Assembly (NCBI GenBank): GCA_013399855.1
Contig: VXAY01006780.1
Span: forward strand, 2,087,043 to 2,151,042
Reading direction: 5' to 3'
DNA length: 64,000 bases
Source: Oxyruncus cristatus
Taxonomy: Eukaryota > Chordata > Aves > Passeriformes > Cotingidae
Within the stretch, counting starts at the first letter, position 1; each line of letters begins with the position of its first letter. Both the position numbers and the translations under genes were made by a program. This document shows positions 52,501 through 61,600 of this stretch, piece after piece. The notes under the pieces were generated by a model. The model was given only the letters and a program-made list of their open reading frames with translations, made no database searches and was not told the DNA's origin.

Positions 52501-53103
52501 GTAAGAATTCCTATGGAACACCAGTTACAGTGATTGTCTGTGCCAGGGCAAATGCCCAACCTAAACTGAACTGAGACCACTCATTTTGGTGATCTACAGA
52601 GAAAAAGCTCTGTCTGATATTCCCACTTCCATGAGTCATCCAACACGCAGCAACAAGGATTAAGGGTTTGAGGAAAATGAAAAACTTGGAGGAATGCCAG
52701 TTTCTATAAACTTTGAAAAATCACTGTGTGATACTTTATAACAGGAAAATGTCCTCAAAGCTATTGAAATCTAAATCCTTATCCAAAACTACTGTGAATT
52801 GCTCAAAACAATTACTGAGCCAATGCACTGGGACACTCTCAGCGCTGAACTGCTTGTACACCACCCACTGTGCCCATCACACACAACGGGTGCAGGGAAA
52901 ACCATCAAATCATTACCTAGGCTGAGCTGTTCTCTTGATTTGATATTTTCCAAGCTGCTTTTCAGAACAGTCAGATAAGCTGCTCTGCAGTTCATGTAGA
53001 AGTTTGCTTCTTCTGTATGCTGCGATTTCTTCCCTTGGGAATTTTCCCAGTGTGTGGCTTTCTGAACGGAGAGGGAAGGGTTATTCCTGGGACTGCTGGC
53101 CAT
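37442..53103 (-). CDS. EFCAB7: EF-hand calcium-binding domain protein 7 (spliced gene)
   Basis: EFCAB7 works with IQCE to position the EVC-EVC2 complex near the base of the primary cilium and so supports Hedgehog signalling downstream of Smoothened. Thirteen coding exons join in frame to 1,887 bases, 628 residues plus stop; the human protein is 629. Three EF-hand-like loops are visible: residues 115-126 (canonical ligands, Glu at position 12), 151-162 (Lys at position 12, probably not calcium-binding) and 415-426 (canonical, DLDGNG). A low-complexity, Ser/Pro-rich linker (about 195-250) separates the N-terminal EF pair from the rest. The ATG at 53101-53103 lies one base inside its exon, after acceptor TTCACAG, so the 5' UTR is mostly in an upstream exon. 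The gene is head-to-head with ITGB3BP. All introns are GT-AG and no lesion was found. Confidence 0.96.
37517..39676 (-). other. EFCAB7 introns around coding exon 12
   Basis: Two introns of about 1.0 kb each (37517-38527 and 38636-39676) flank the short exon at 38528-38635. They are AT-rich, and I recognise no repeat element or gene. Confidence 0.85.
38528..38635 (-). CDS. EFCAB7: EFCAB7 coding exon 12
   Basis: It encodes residues 569-604, SENKVIIHVNNEQSK to FAVEVAPKSMM, in phase 0 at both ends. The acceptor is ACTTGCAG and the donor ATG|GTAAGG. Confidence 0.95.
39677..39886 (-). CDS. EFCAB7: EFCAB7 coding exon 11
   Basis: It encodes residues 499-568, ACPFVIDIYTERCKPR through SENIVVHTY to TSVIENK. 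Both ends are phase 0. The acceptor is CATTGCAG and the donor AAG|GTATGG. Confidence 0.95.
39887..41549 (-). other. EFCAB7 intron
   Basis: A 1.7-kb AT-rich intron. It has no CR1 and no recognised gene. Confidence 0.85.
41550..41698 (-). CDS. EFCAB7: EFCAB7 coding exon 10
   Basis: It encodes residues 449-498, ENFEMKKNELTRQGF through DREGDPSDLWVTL to KALEMTE. The first codon is split G|AG. The acceptor is TTAAACAG and the donor GAG|GTATGA. Confidence 0.95.
41699..43126 (-). other. EFCAB7 intron
   Basis: A 1.4-kb AT-rich intron without a recognised repeat element or gene. Confidence 0.85.
43127..43260 (-). CDS. EFCAB7: EFCAB7 coding exon 9 (EF-hand 3)
   Basis: It encodes residues 404-448, AALLDIFETIDLDGNG through LSLEEYNFFELRTSG to AWAVCK. 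The loop at 415-426 has Asp, Asp, Asn, Gly and a final Glu at the ligand positions, so it should bind calcium. The donor is AAG|GTAAGT. Confidence 0.97.
43466..43623 (-). CDS. EFCAB7: EFCAB7 coding exon 8
   Basis: It encodes residues 352-403, MFGWKGELGSGNYWLL through TTGCRLRKGK and AKLVYRDEDGEL to LTKDF. The acceptor is AAGAGCAG and the donor CAG|GTGAGT. Confidence 0.96.
43624..45405 (-). other. EFCAB7 introns around coding exon 7
   Basis: Introns at 43624-44299 and 44410-45405 flank the exon at 44300-44409. A short 8-bp inverted repeat (TTCTATCA/TGATAGAA) lies near 44640-44670. Nothing else is recognised. Confidence 0.85.
44300..44409 (-). CDS. EFCAB7: EFCAB7 coding exon 7
   Basis: It encodes residues 315-351, RSCHWLSVDTALFILK through NETQENLQLVSF to VQNKE. 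The first Gly codon is split G|GA. The acceptor is CTTTTTAG and the donor GAG|GTCAGA. Confidence 0.95.
45406..45547 (-). CDS. EFCAB7: EFCAB7 coding exon 6
   Basis: It encodes residues 268-314, EWQCAQSKGCFYLEED through GEIVSHKYRVHF to PLNVPQVE plus one base. The acceptor is GTTCCCAG and the donor AAG|GTGAGT. Confidence 0.95.
45548..48640 (-). other. EFCAB7 intron
   Basis: A 3.1-kb AT-rich intron, the longest in the gene. A 124-codon minus-strand frame near 46797-47171 is Leu/Ser-rich and matches nothing I know. No CR1 is seen. Confidence 0.85.
48641..48765 (-). CDS. EFCAB7: EFCAB7 coding exon 5 (linker)
   Basis: It encodes residues 226-267, a Ser-rich linker from GDSRAPSRPSSAQ to STKLIEPDTMK. 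It is less conserved than its neighbours, but the frame, the splice sites (TTTGTAG, AAG|GTATCA) and the KLIEP end agree with the mammalian protein. Confidence 0.9.
49432..49621 (-). CDS. EFCAB7: EFCAB7 coding exon 4
   Basis: It encodes residues 163-225, FCELYLTTRERSCRTA through LEVDSRLRQQQFGN to the KPSPRISKKTDQ segment. The acceptor is CCCTGCAG. The donor AAG|GTGTTT is weaker than the others in this gene but restores the frame into the next exon. Confidence 0.93.
50095..50181 (-). CDS. EFCAB7: EFCAB7 coding exon 3 (EF-hand 2, degenerate)
   Basis: It encodes residues 134-162, RGDKMTWDEVNTI to the loop DFNCSGKLDYSK. The last loop position is Lys instead of Glu or Asp, so calcium binding is unlikely; the human protein has the same feature. 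Both ends are phase 0. Confidence 0.95.
50303..50514 (-). CDS. EFCAB7: EFCAB7 coding exon 2 (EF-hand 1)
   Basis: It encodes residues 63-133, VLQQAGRNPSQKTINK through LNFDDFCAIL and the EF loop DTDKTGYILHDE (115-126) to YKILTT. The acceptor is TTGTTCAG and the donor ACA|GTAAGT. The loop ends with the canonical Glu. Confidence 0.96.
50515..52916 (-). other. EFCAB7 intron
   Basis: A 2.4-kb AT-rich intron. No CR1 or gene is recognised. Confidence 0.85.
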
Positions 53104-53104
53104 C
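52917..53104 (-). CDS. EFCAB7: EFCAB7 first coding exon
   Basis: The coding part is 52917-53103; one 5' UTR base precedes the ATG after acceptor CTTCACAG. It encodes residues 1-62, a low-complexity start (MASSPRNNPSLSVQK) then the conserved NFYMNCRAAYLTVLK and SSLENI segments to QLSL. The donor is TAG|GTAATG. Confidence 0.94.
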
Positions 53105-54579
53105 CTGTGAAGGATACAATTACAGTTAGAATTTGTTACCATTTCCCTGCTTAATAATGGCTCTGTTTGTCCTGTGAAACACACACTGGCACCAATTACC
53201 CTAACATTTAGGTCATATCCTTCCCATTCACTAAATCTGGGATGGGAATAACTACCTACACTTGTAGGTAGCACCATGAGATCCACCAAAAAAATAGCTT
53301 GAGCTCTATTTATTACTCACAATTGATTCTTCATTGGCAATTAAAAAAGTTTAATTTAATGGTATTTTAATTTCAGACATTTGACATTACAATTATTACA
53401 CAGTATACATTATACAATACAAATATTACACAGTCATGTTTTTTGAAAGCATAAAAACACATTTTCATGTTATCTGTGAAACAAGCCATTGCTCTCCACG
53501 GTTTCTCTTTCTGCAGTTGTAACTCAATAAAACATATGGATAATAGTAAAACTGGTTAAAATTGTCACCCTTAGACTTTCAAATATGCCAAGTCAAGTGC
53601 ACAATTCCAAGAGTTGTCTAAATATAAATAATAAAATAAATACAAATAATAAAAACAGATGTACATAAAACTCTAAAAATATGCATAAAACTTTGAGCAA
53701 CTTAGACCATATAATTGTAAATTAATGGAAAAAAACCCACAAAACGCAGTTATTAAAACAATTCCAAGCAGTAACTGATGCTTTTTGCTCACCAATGGCC
53801 AGTGAACTGTAACAGCAGCTTTCTGCTTTTTCCAAGGGTGATTAAGGTTTTTAGAAGGCCACCACAGAGGGCCACTAAATCGTGTTGTGCTGTTGCTCTA
53901 ACAGCCTCTCGTATTATTTTACCCAATGTTGACTTCAGAAAATATATTCCAGTATAATAAATGGAATATCTCAAGTTCAGCAACAAGACAACGACATCAG
54001 AGGGTCCCCTCCAGGACTCATTGGATTTTGACTCGGGAGGCCTAAATCACTTGCACCTTGGTGAGTTATACAGGTCTTTTACACTTGGGAAAGGAAGATA
54101 ATAATCTCTTCTCATGGATGAAGTACCCTATTTGTAATACCCAGGCTGCCTGCCTGACACTTTAATATTACACAGGCACTAGAAAGACCCCACAGGGACC
54201 CCCAGCCACAGCCTGGCTCCCGCAAACGGGTATCACTATAATAAAGCACCAGTGTTACACACACAGAATGGAACTGGGGGAAAAGTCAAGGAGGAAAAGA
54301 AGAATAAATGTTAATTTTCCAGTAACTAGTCTGTAAAATGTGAACTCTCGTTTGTGCTCCTTGGACTTCCCATTCCTGAGATATTTCCTGTGTGGGCCAC
54401 AGTTCTACCAAGAAGTGCTGCCAAACCATTGAGGGAAATCCAGGGAGCAATGGCTCAGTGACAGCACTGCCAGCAGACCCATGGCTTGGCCTCGGACATT
54501 TATACTGGACAAATGACACTTCAGACAAAACAGATGGAGGGAAGCATTCCGGGCCAGGCTTTTAAACTGGGAGAGAGTA

Positions 54580-54810
54580 GGTTTAGATGGGATATTGGGA
54601 TGAAATTGTTCCCTGTGAGGGTGGTGAGGCCCTGGTACAGGTTGCCCAGAGAAGCTGTGGCTGCCCCATCCCTGGAAGTGTCCAAGGCCAGGTTGGACAG
54701 GGCTTGGAGCAACCTGGGCTAGTGGAAGGTGTCCCTGCCCATGGCAGGGGGTGGAATGGGATGGGTTTTAAGGTTCCTCCTAACCCAAACCAGTCTGGGA
54801 TTCTATGGAC
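54580..54810 (+). repeat. CR1 LINE fragment (3' end)
   Basis: Sense CR1 3' end: 'gggtggtgaggccctggtac', 'ggttgcccagagaagctgtg' and 'tggaaggtgtccctgcccat', ending in 'attctatg'. It is well preserved. Confidence 0.9.
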
Positions 54811-54897
54811 CACGAGGATGACACAACAACTATTACTTTCAATTTTTAGTGATATGATTCTAACAGATGAAAAACATCTTCCAAACAGGAATTAAGT

Positions 54898-55112
54898 CAC
54901 TGAATCACAAAAGTACAGAATCACTGAGCTTGGAAAAACCCTCCCAGCCCATCGAGTGCAGCCTATGCCTGATCCCCCCCCTTGTCCCTCAGCCCAGAGC
55001 ACTGAGTGCCACATCCAGTCCTTCCTTGGGCACCTCCAGGGATGCGGACTCCACCACCCCCCGGGCAGCCGCTTCCAATGCCTGAACACCCTTTATGTGA
55101 CGAAATTATTCC
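54898..55112 (-). repeat. CR1 LINE fragment (3' end)
   Basis: Reverse-complement CR1 starting with a decayed tail ('cactgaatcacaaaagtaca') and ending near 'gacgaaattattcc'. It is the closest relative in this window of the copy at 119-335, sharing the 'cagcccagagcactgagtgc' phrase. Confidence 0.87.
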
Positions 55113-55437
55113 AAATACCCGAAGTCAGGCCCCTCACGACAACACTGACCTTCAGGACCGAGGCTCATCCATAGAGCACACACACCTCCACAGGGGAGCT
55201 TCGCCCTGCTCCGGCCTCGCCCACCTGAAAGGAGGAAACTTTTACCTCCTGGATCTCGTCACCTCCCTCACCCTTTCAAGGGCTAAATTTACCACCCACC
55301 GTAGAAAGCATTACAATCCCAGTCCGCAAGCGCGACTGAGGGGAACCAACAACCCTCCCTCCCTCCGCCCCTCCCCAGGCGGCCCCTGAGGTGCGTTCGG
55401 CCGCCCCGAACCTCCCCGGCCCCGGCCCGGCTCGTAC

Positions 55438-55555
55438 CGCGCACGGCGGAGCCCGACGAGTCCAACCCGGCCTGGTCCGGGCCCCGCAGCCCTGAGGGAC
55501 TCCCTCGCCCCGCTCCGCCCCGGCCCCGCCCGCCCTCGGCGCCGTTTCCAGCCGG
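55438..55555 (-). other. Inferred non-coding exon 1 of EFCAB7
   Basis: The coding start sits one base inside an internal exon, so an upstream non-coding exon is required. A minus-strand donor GCG|GTACGA at 55438/55437, inside the CpG block, is the best candidate; the 5' end is only approximate. The donor is not strong and others may be used. Confidence 0.35.
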
Positions 55556-55560
55556 CGGCG

Positions 55561-55571
55561 TTTGGCGGGAA
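55561..55571. promoter_or_regulatory. E2F-type site in the bidirectional promoter
   Basis: The sequence TTTGGCGGGAA matches the E2F/DP consensus (TTTSSCGS) exactly. It lies 42 bases upstream of the inferred ITGB3BP ATG and at the 5' edge of EFCAB7. Cell-cycle control would suit a kinetochore gene. Binding itself is not shown by sequence. Confidence 0.55.
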
Positions 55572-55612
55572 CACGGCGGGAGATGCGAGGAGGCGGCGGG
55601 AGCGGTGGCGGG

Positions 55613-55617
55613 ATGTC
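55613..55617 (+). CDS. ITGB3BP: ITGB3BP exon 1 coding part (inferred, 5 bases)
   Basis: Exon 2 begins one base before the Val codon of V-K-R, so exon 1 must end with ATG plus two bases. ATGTC|GTGGGT at 55613 fits and gives M-S-V-K-R; human reads M-P-V-K-R. It has G at -3 and lies in the CpG promoter. No other ATGNN|GT in the block fits as well. Confidence 0.55.
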
Positions 55618-58600
55618 GTGGGTATCGAGGGGCGAGCGGAGCCTTTCTGCTCCCCTTTCCTCCCCTGTTCCTCTTCTTCCCTCTCCTCTGCCCTCTCCCC
55701 TCTCCCCTTTCCCTCCGCTCCCCTCCTCTCACGGTGGCGAGGCGGCTCCCGAGGGCGGGAAGCCGTGAGGGGAGCGCAGCTCCCACCGGGCGGCGGCTCC
55801 CGAGCCCCTTCCCTGGGGAGAAAAGTGCGCCGAGGGTCGTCCCGGAGAGGGGAGGAGCGGCCGGGGAGAGGGTGGGATTTGTTTACAGAGGAAAACAGGG
55901 ACCAGGAAATGCTTTCGATGGTGGTTCCCCTGGCGGGGTTGGGTGGGTGATGTTGCTGTGGGTGATGTTGCTGTGGGTGATGTTGCTGTGGGTGGTGTTG
56001 CTGTGGGTGGTGTTGCTGTGGGTGGTGTTGCTGTGGGTGGTGTTGCTGTGGGTGATGTTGCTGTGGGTGGTGTTGGTGTGGGTGGTGTTGGTGTGGGTGG
56101 TGTTGCTGTGGGTGATGTTGCTGTGGGTGATGTTGCTGTGGGTGATGTTGCTGTGGGTGATGTTGCTGTGGGTGATGTTGCTGTGGGTGATGTTGCTGTG
56201 GGTGATACTCTCTGTGTTCTGTATTTCTGAAGGGGGCCGGGGGTGACTCCTTCCAGTGGTGCCTAGCGACAGGACAAGGAACAAAGGCCTTAAACTAAAA
56301 CACAGAGAGTTTCACCTCAACACAAGGAAGAACTTCTTCACACTGAGGGTGGCAGAGCACAGGAACAGCTGCCCAGGCAGGACACGGAGTCTCCCTCTCT
56401 AGAAACATTCCAAACCCACCTGGACTCGTTCCTGTGTCACCTGCTCCAGGTGACCCTGCCCTGGCAGGGGGTTGGATTGAATGATCCCCAGAGGTCCCTT
56501 CCTATCTCAGCTATTCTGTGATTCTGTATCTCTTCACACCCCGTGGATAACACGTGTCGGCCTGTGTGGGAGCGAGTGGGAGAGGGACAGGAGAAAGGAT
56601 CATGGGATGGGTCAGGTTGGAAGGGACCACAGAGGGTCGTCTGATCCAACAGATGTCATCAGAGTCCAGCACTCCATCAGAGTCAACCTAGACCACACAG
56701 CCCAGGATTTTGTCCAGACGGTTCTGGAATATCCCCAGTGAGGGAGACTCCACACTTTCTCTGGGCAATCCCAGTGCTCAGTCACTGCACAAGAAAGAGG
56801 TGCTTCCACATATTTAGATGGAATTTCCTGGGCATCAATTTGTGCCCATTGCCTCTTGTCCCATTGCTGGACACCCCCAAGCAGAGCCTGGTCGATCCTC
56901 TGATCCCCACCTTGAAGGGTTTGGCAAAAAGCAGGTTTTAATATGGATTTATGAAAGTGTGACTTTAATGGCAAGGTTCACTGTATTACTACATAGCTGG
57001 ACCATACGCAGGAAAATAGGATCAGGATCCATTTAGGATGATTTACATGGAGACTGGGGATGCAGAAGGGTCAGGGGTGCAAAGGATTTGGATACAAGAG
57101 ATACGGGTGCGAAAGGTGTTGCCAACTTCAACAGCAGGAAGGTGAGGCCATAAGATCCATGATGCCTCTGTACAGGCTTGGGATATTAACCCAGTTTATA
57201 ACTCCTCATGGATTTCAAAGGTAAATGTTAGAGCTACCAGAGGTTCCAACCTCTGCCAGTCCTGACCATGGAATTTGTAGTAGGTATATCAAGATACAAA
57301 GGAAATACAAAAGAAACTTAACAATACACAAACTTTGATTTTTTTTTTTTAAGTCAGCTTCTCACTGGTTGTACACTGAGTTTCACCACCATTTAAGCTG
57401 ATCATAGGAAATTATAGGATTTCTTTCTGCTTTTCCAATTGAAAAGACATTTTCCTGGGCACATTTGCAGATGGAGCAATCTCTAAAGAGCAGAGAGGTT
57501 TTTTCTTTTTTTCTCCAGTAAAAGTAGAACCTTAAGAGGAAGCTAACTGAAGTGGCCTCAAAATGCACTACAATACTCTTTAGGGCATTTTTAATGAAAT
57601 AATATGATCAAATCCCTGATTCTGTCTGAGTTTTTTGTGCATTAACCATGGACACGGCTGTTGCTGTTGCATTCATTCACAAATTATAAAGGAGAGGAAG
57701 TGAAGATCTTTAACCTGATAAATACTACGGGCAAAATAATCATTGCAGGTTGAACAGCTGGCTGGAAACATGTGCCATCATACTGTGCACAGTCAAGAAA
57801 ATAAATTACGTCTTGTCAGGCTACAGTTCAAGGGCAAAAAATGCAGATTGAGTTGTTAAATACTGTCACCTCTTGTACCTCACCTTTCCGTCTCCTTTTC
57901 TTGTTCACAGCCTGTCATTTGGTTCTGCACTGGAGCCAAAGTGAGGCTTTTCCAGCCATATAAAAAAGACAAACCAGACTAAAACTGCTGGTCTCCGTGT
58001 TGTTCCCTAAAATACTTCAGGAATTTTGTTTGCATGTGTTGGTTGTTCATCTTTTGGAAGATCAGAGGGAAGACAGTTTGGCCAGGAGGGTTTTCATGTT
58101 GGCTGTGGGGATGAATTTTGTTTTGGGGTCCAAGGCAGGGAGCACAAATTGTAACTTCTCACATTATGGCATTGGAAAGACAAACATTAAAAACACACCC
58201 ACAAGCAAACGAGGCTGCTGTGTAGGATGGATTGGGAAACACAAGCAAAGGTTGACTAAAGCTAAAATTGTGACTTCCAATGTAATATTCCAGCTCTTTC
58301 CAATGTTGAAGTGCTTAGAATGAGGCTCCATCTTTGCCCCCATAATTTGGGGAATTTGCTGGGGTTTTGGAGGCCAGCAGAGAGAAATTTGGGCTGCTCT
58401 GTTCCTGTCCACAATATTTGACAGACTCCAAAGAACATACCTTTGATCAGTCCAAAACTTTCCCCCCAAGAAATTTTTCTCAATGTTTATAATTTAATGG
58501 GATTTTCATTTAGTTTCTCATTTCTCTTCGTCCTCCAGCTGTGCTGAGTCCAGATCCTGCTTTTTACTTTGGCTTTCAGTCATAAAAACTTCCATCATCA

Positions 58601-61600
58601 CATGCCTGGGTACAACATGCAAATGCACTGGCCCCCAGAGCATCCTCTCTATTAATAAATAGGATATTTCCCTGCTGCCACGGGCTGGAAGGTGGAATGG
58701 AGTCAGGATTCCTTCAATATGGGTTTCTCTTTAAAAAAGAAATACATTGTAAAAAATTCCATCAAACCGTTACAGCTTTCACTGCCCCTCGGCCAGAATT
58801 TCACAGGCTTTTTTAATTTTAATGTTACCTGTTCATTTGGCTTTTTTAAGACAGAACATTTTCTTCCCCTTTTTGTAACGGAGATGGTTGTGAAACAGTT
58901 TTCATGTAAGACCCTTACCTGGGTTACGTATCAAAGATGTGCTTCCATTTCTAGTGTCTTTAATTTACAGCAGCATAAATTTACAAAGGGTGTGTTTGGA
59001 ATGAGGTCATCTTAATTCCTTACAAGGCAAAACATGCTTTTCCAAGATGAAAACTGAACCAAGTTCTTGAAATACGATGCATATTGCAAATCCTGTTTAA
59101 TTCAATATAATATATACATTTCTTGGGGGCTGTTCTTACATGGATTTTTTTTGTTCCTTGTTGTTTTATATCGTGCTTTAGACCAAGATTTAGGAACGTG
59201 CTTAAAAACTTTCAGTTGTCTGTGGGAAAAATAGTCTTAATTTATGTTGACCTTTCTTTCCTTGGAGCATTTAGCCTGCATTCAATAAAATTTTGATGAC
59301 TGCTCTTTAGCAGACAGCTGTACCATATAAAGTATTATAAATATTCAGCTTTCCCCTTCCAGTGTTGCCATTAACAGCTGGGCATCCAGTTCAGCAGAGC
59401 AGATTTTGCAGAGAGAGCTTGGCATGTTCCTGAATCAGGAGAAGGAAGAAAGGAAGCAAATAGTTTCTTATGGTTTGGGGACCTGTAAAGACATAGAGCA
59501 TCTGTTCCCCTGTTAAGTCATAGTCTGGCAGCACTGAATCATGTTAAGAGCTAAAATGATGGGAAAAACTACTTTTTTCACCTTGGCTGTGCCTGTGTTT
59601 TAAATGGCTTTGTGCATTATTTCAACTAATGGCAAAATCCTTGCAACCCTCGCTCACAAGGTATGTAAAAGAAAAGGCTTTTGTGGGTTTTTTGGTGTCT
59701 ATGTCTTGGGGAAAAAGCAAATATTCAGTGTGATTTCGCTTCATTGTCTTGATTTTTATCTCTATAAAATGGAGAATCAGGTTTTCTTATGCAAACACCT
59801 TATCCTTCTAAACAAACAATGTTCTTGGTAGACAATATATTAATCAGTTAATAGATTTGCTCTGGATGACATTTGTTTTCTTGTGTAAATGTGAAACACA
59901 ACACGGGAAACCATCTTTAAAAATATCAATTATAGATGTTACTAAAAGAAATCTTTGTGTCTGGATGACCATGAAACTTGCCCGTATTTTTGTCTTGCAG
60001 AGTTAAGAGAGCATTAAAGTTGGACACTGTCAAAAAAGATAATGTAAGTATTTTTTGGTGCATGGAACTCTCATTTATATCTATATGTGTGTGTTTCTAT
60101 AGATGTGTATATATATATTTATATGTGTATATACATATATATTTATATGTGTATGTATCTGTGTGCAAAAATTATGTGTGTATGAACATGCTGTTTCATT
60201 AGAGCTGCATTCATATTGTTACGGATTGGCTGTTGTCTGGGAAAATCCTGAGGCACAAAATTACTGCTGACAAATATTATGGAATCAAATTGGTAGTATT
60301 TCATTTGTCACAGAACTGCCTGGTGTTAAGTAATGTACATCCACGTGAATCACTTGAAAAATATGCACATGGTTATTGCCATCACTATTTACCCAAGAGC
60401 TGAATGAGTTAAGATCCTTGGTGAAATAATTTATTAAAAATTAGCTCCATTATCCCGGGGAGCAAATGCTCTGCCCTGTAATTGTACGTGGAACAACATG
60501 GAATTATGGCAGTGCTGGAATCTGCATATCACAAACTGCAAAATTGAAATGAAAACATTAAAGGCATTTTCATGGCGGGGCTGTAATTACCTCCCTCAGC
60601 TAATCTGGCAGAATGAAACAATAAAGTACAAACAGTGCCATAAATTTCACCACAGTTATCACAATGCAAATAAAATTGTACTGGTGCTATTATTTTTTGT
60701 AAATGCAGCTCCAGCGTCCTCCCAGTCCCAGCACGGTGGGACATATGTCAGTTTATTATCTCTCCTGCCACAGTGGGTGTTGCTGTAGAGGATTTGGGGA
60801 GGATGGTAGGCTTTAAAGGAAGGAAAATTTGGGAAAAGTACAGGCAGAAATGACTGCTCAGCAAACGAGCTCCCAGGAAATCTCCACCTCTGTGTCACTG
60901 AGAAGAGATTTGCTCCTATGCAGCACATATTTGGAGGCCTCGCTGGTGTTTAGCAAGGTAGAAATTCACAATTTTAAAAATTTTTCTAGATTTTTTTTTT
61001 TAAATTTAAACAAAGGTAGCAAAATACCGCAGTGGCACTAAAAAAAAATCATTAGCAATTTAATTAGCAGCTTAGTGTACCATTACCCAACTTGTTCTGC
61101 TCACAGTGCAGCTGTGACTGTCATTTTGCATCTGTTTCTTGGGCTGTGGTAACATTTTTGTAGGTGAGTGGTCCAGCTGAAATTCCAGGGAATTCTGTTT
61201 CTGCCTTAAAGCAGATGAGCTAAAAGGAGTTATTTGATGGTTATCTGCATTCAGGTTCTTGTGCAGCAAAAAGCTTAACAAAAGCCCGTCTGAGTGATCA
61301 AAACTTTCGGTGGGAGCTCAGTGATGTGGCTTTACACTGGTTTTTAGTTCATATGCTGCCTCTAATTACATGTCAGAGATTTAAAGTGTGCCATAATTAA
61401 ATAATTTTATAGAAGGTAGGAAGGAACAGAAAGTAGCAAACACAGAGTTATTTGCTTGAAGTCTCTGTTTCATCTTTGCTGTTTCTACAGTTCATTCGCT
61501 ATTTTTCACCTCCTGGTCAAAATACCTATGCACTGCAGATCAGAAAGGAGTATTTTTAGATTTTGGAATGTTTGCATGATATCATTAAAAAATTGCATAA

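Larger units (their letters stand above)
53105..55437 (-). other. EFCAB7 intron 1
   Basis: A 2.3-kb intron between the inferred non-coding exon 1 and the first coding exon. It holds AT-rich simple sequence near 53,400-53,760 and two CR1 fragments in opposite orientation (54580-54810 and 54898-55112). Confidence 0.7.
55330..55880. promoter_or_regulatory. Bidirectional CpG promoter of EFCAB7 and ITGB3BP
   Basis: A GC-rich, CpG-dense block lies between the 5' ends of two head-to-head genes. It carries several GC boxes (ccgcccc/cccgccc) near 55,507-55,540 and an E2F-type site at 55561-55571. The same head-to-head pair is known in mammals. Confidence 0.8.
55618..60000 (+). other. ITGB3BP intron 1
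   Basis: A 4.4-kb intron. It holds the 15-bp minisatellite (55943-56204) and two CR1 fragments (56264-56528 and 56598-56930), then AT-rich sequence without recognised genes. Confidence 0.7.

Noticed and set aside
55605..56246. 213-codon plus-strand frame and a 133-codon minus-strand frame over the 15-bp repeat
   Set aside because: They are created by a stop-free tandem unit whose length is a multiple of three. The composition (LLWVM or HSNIT repeats) is an artefact of the minisatellite.
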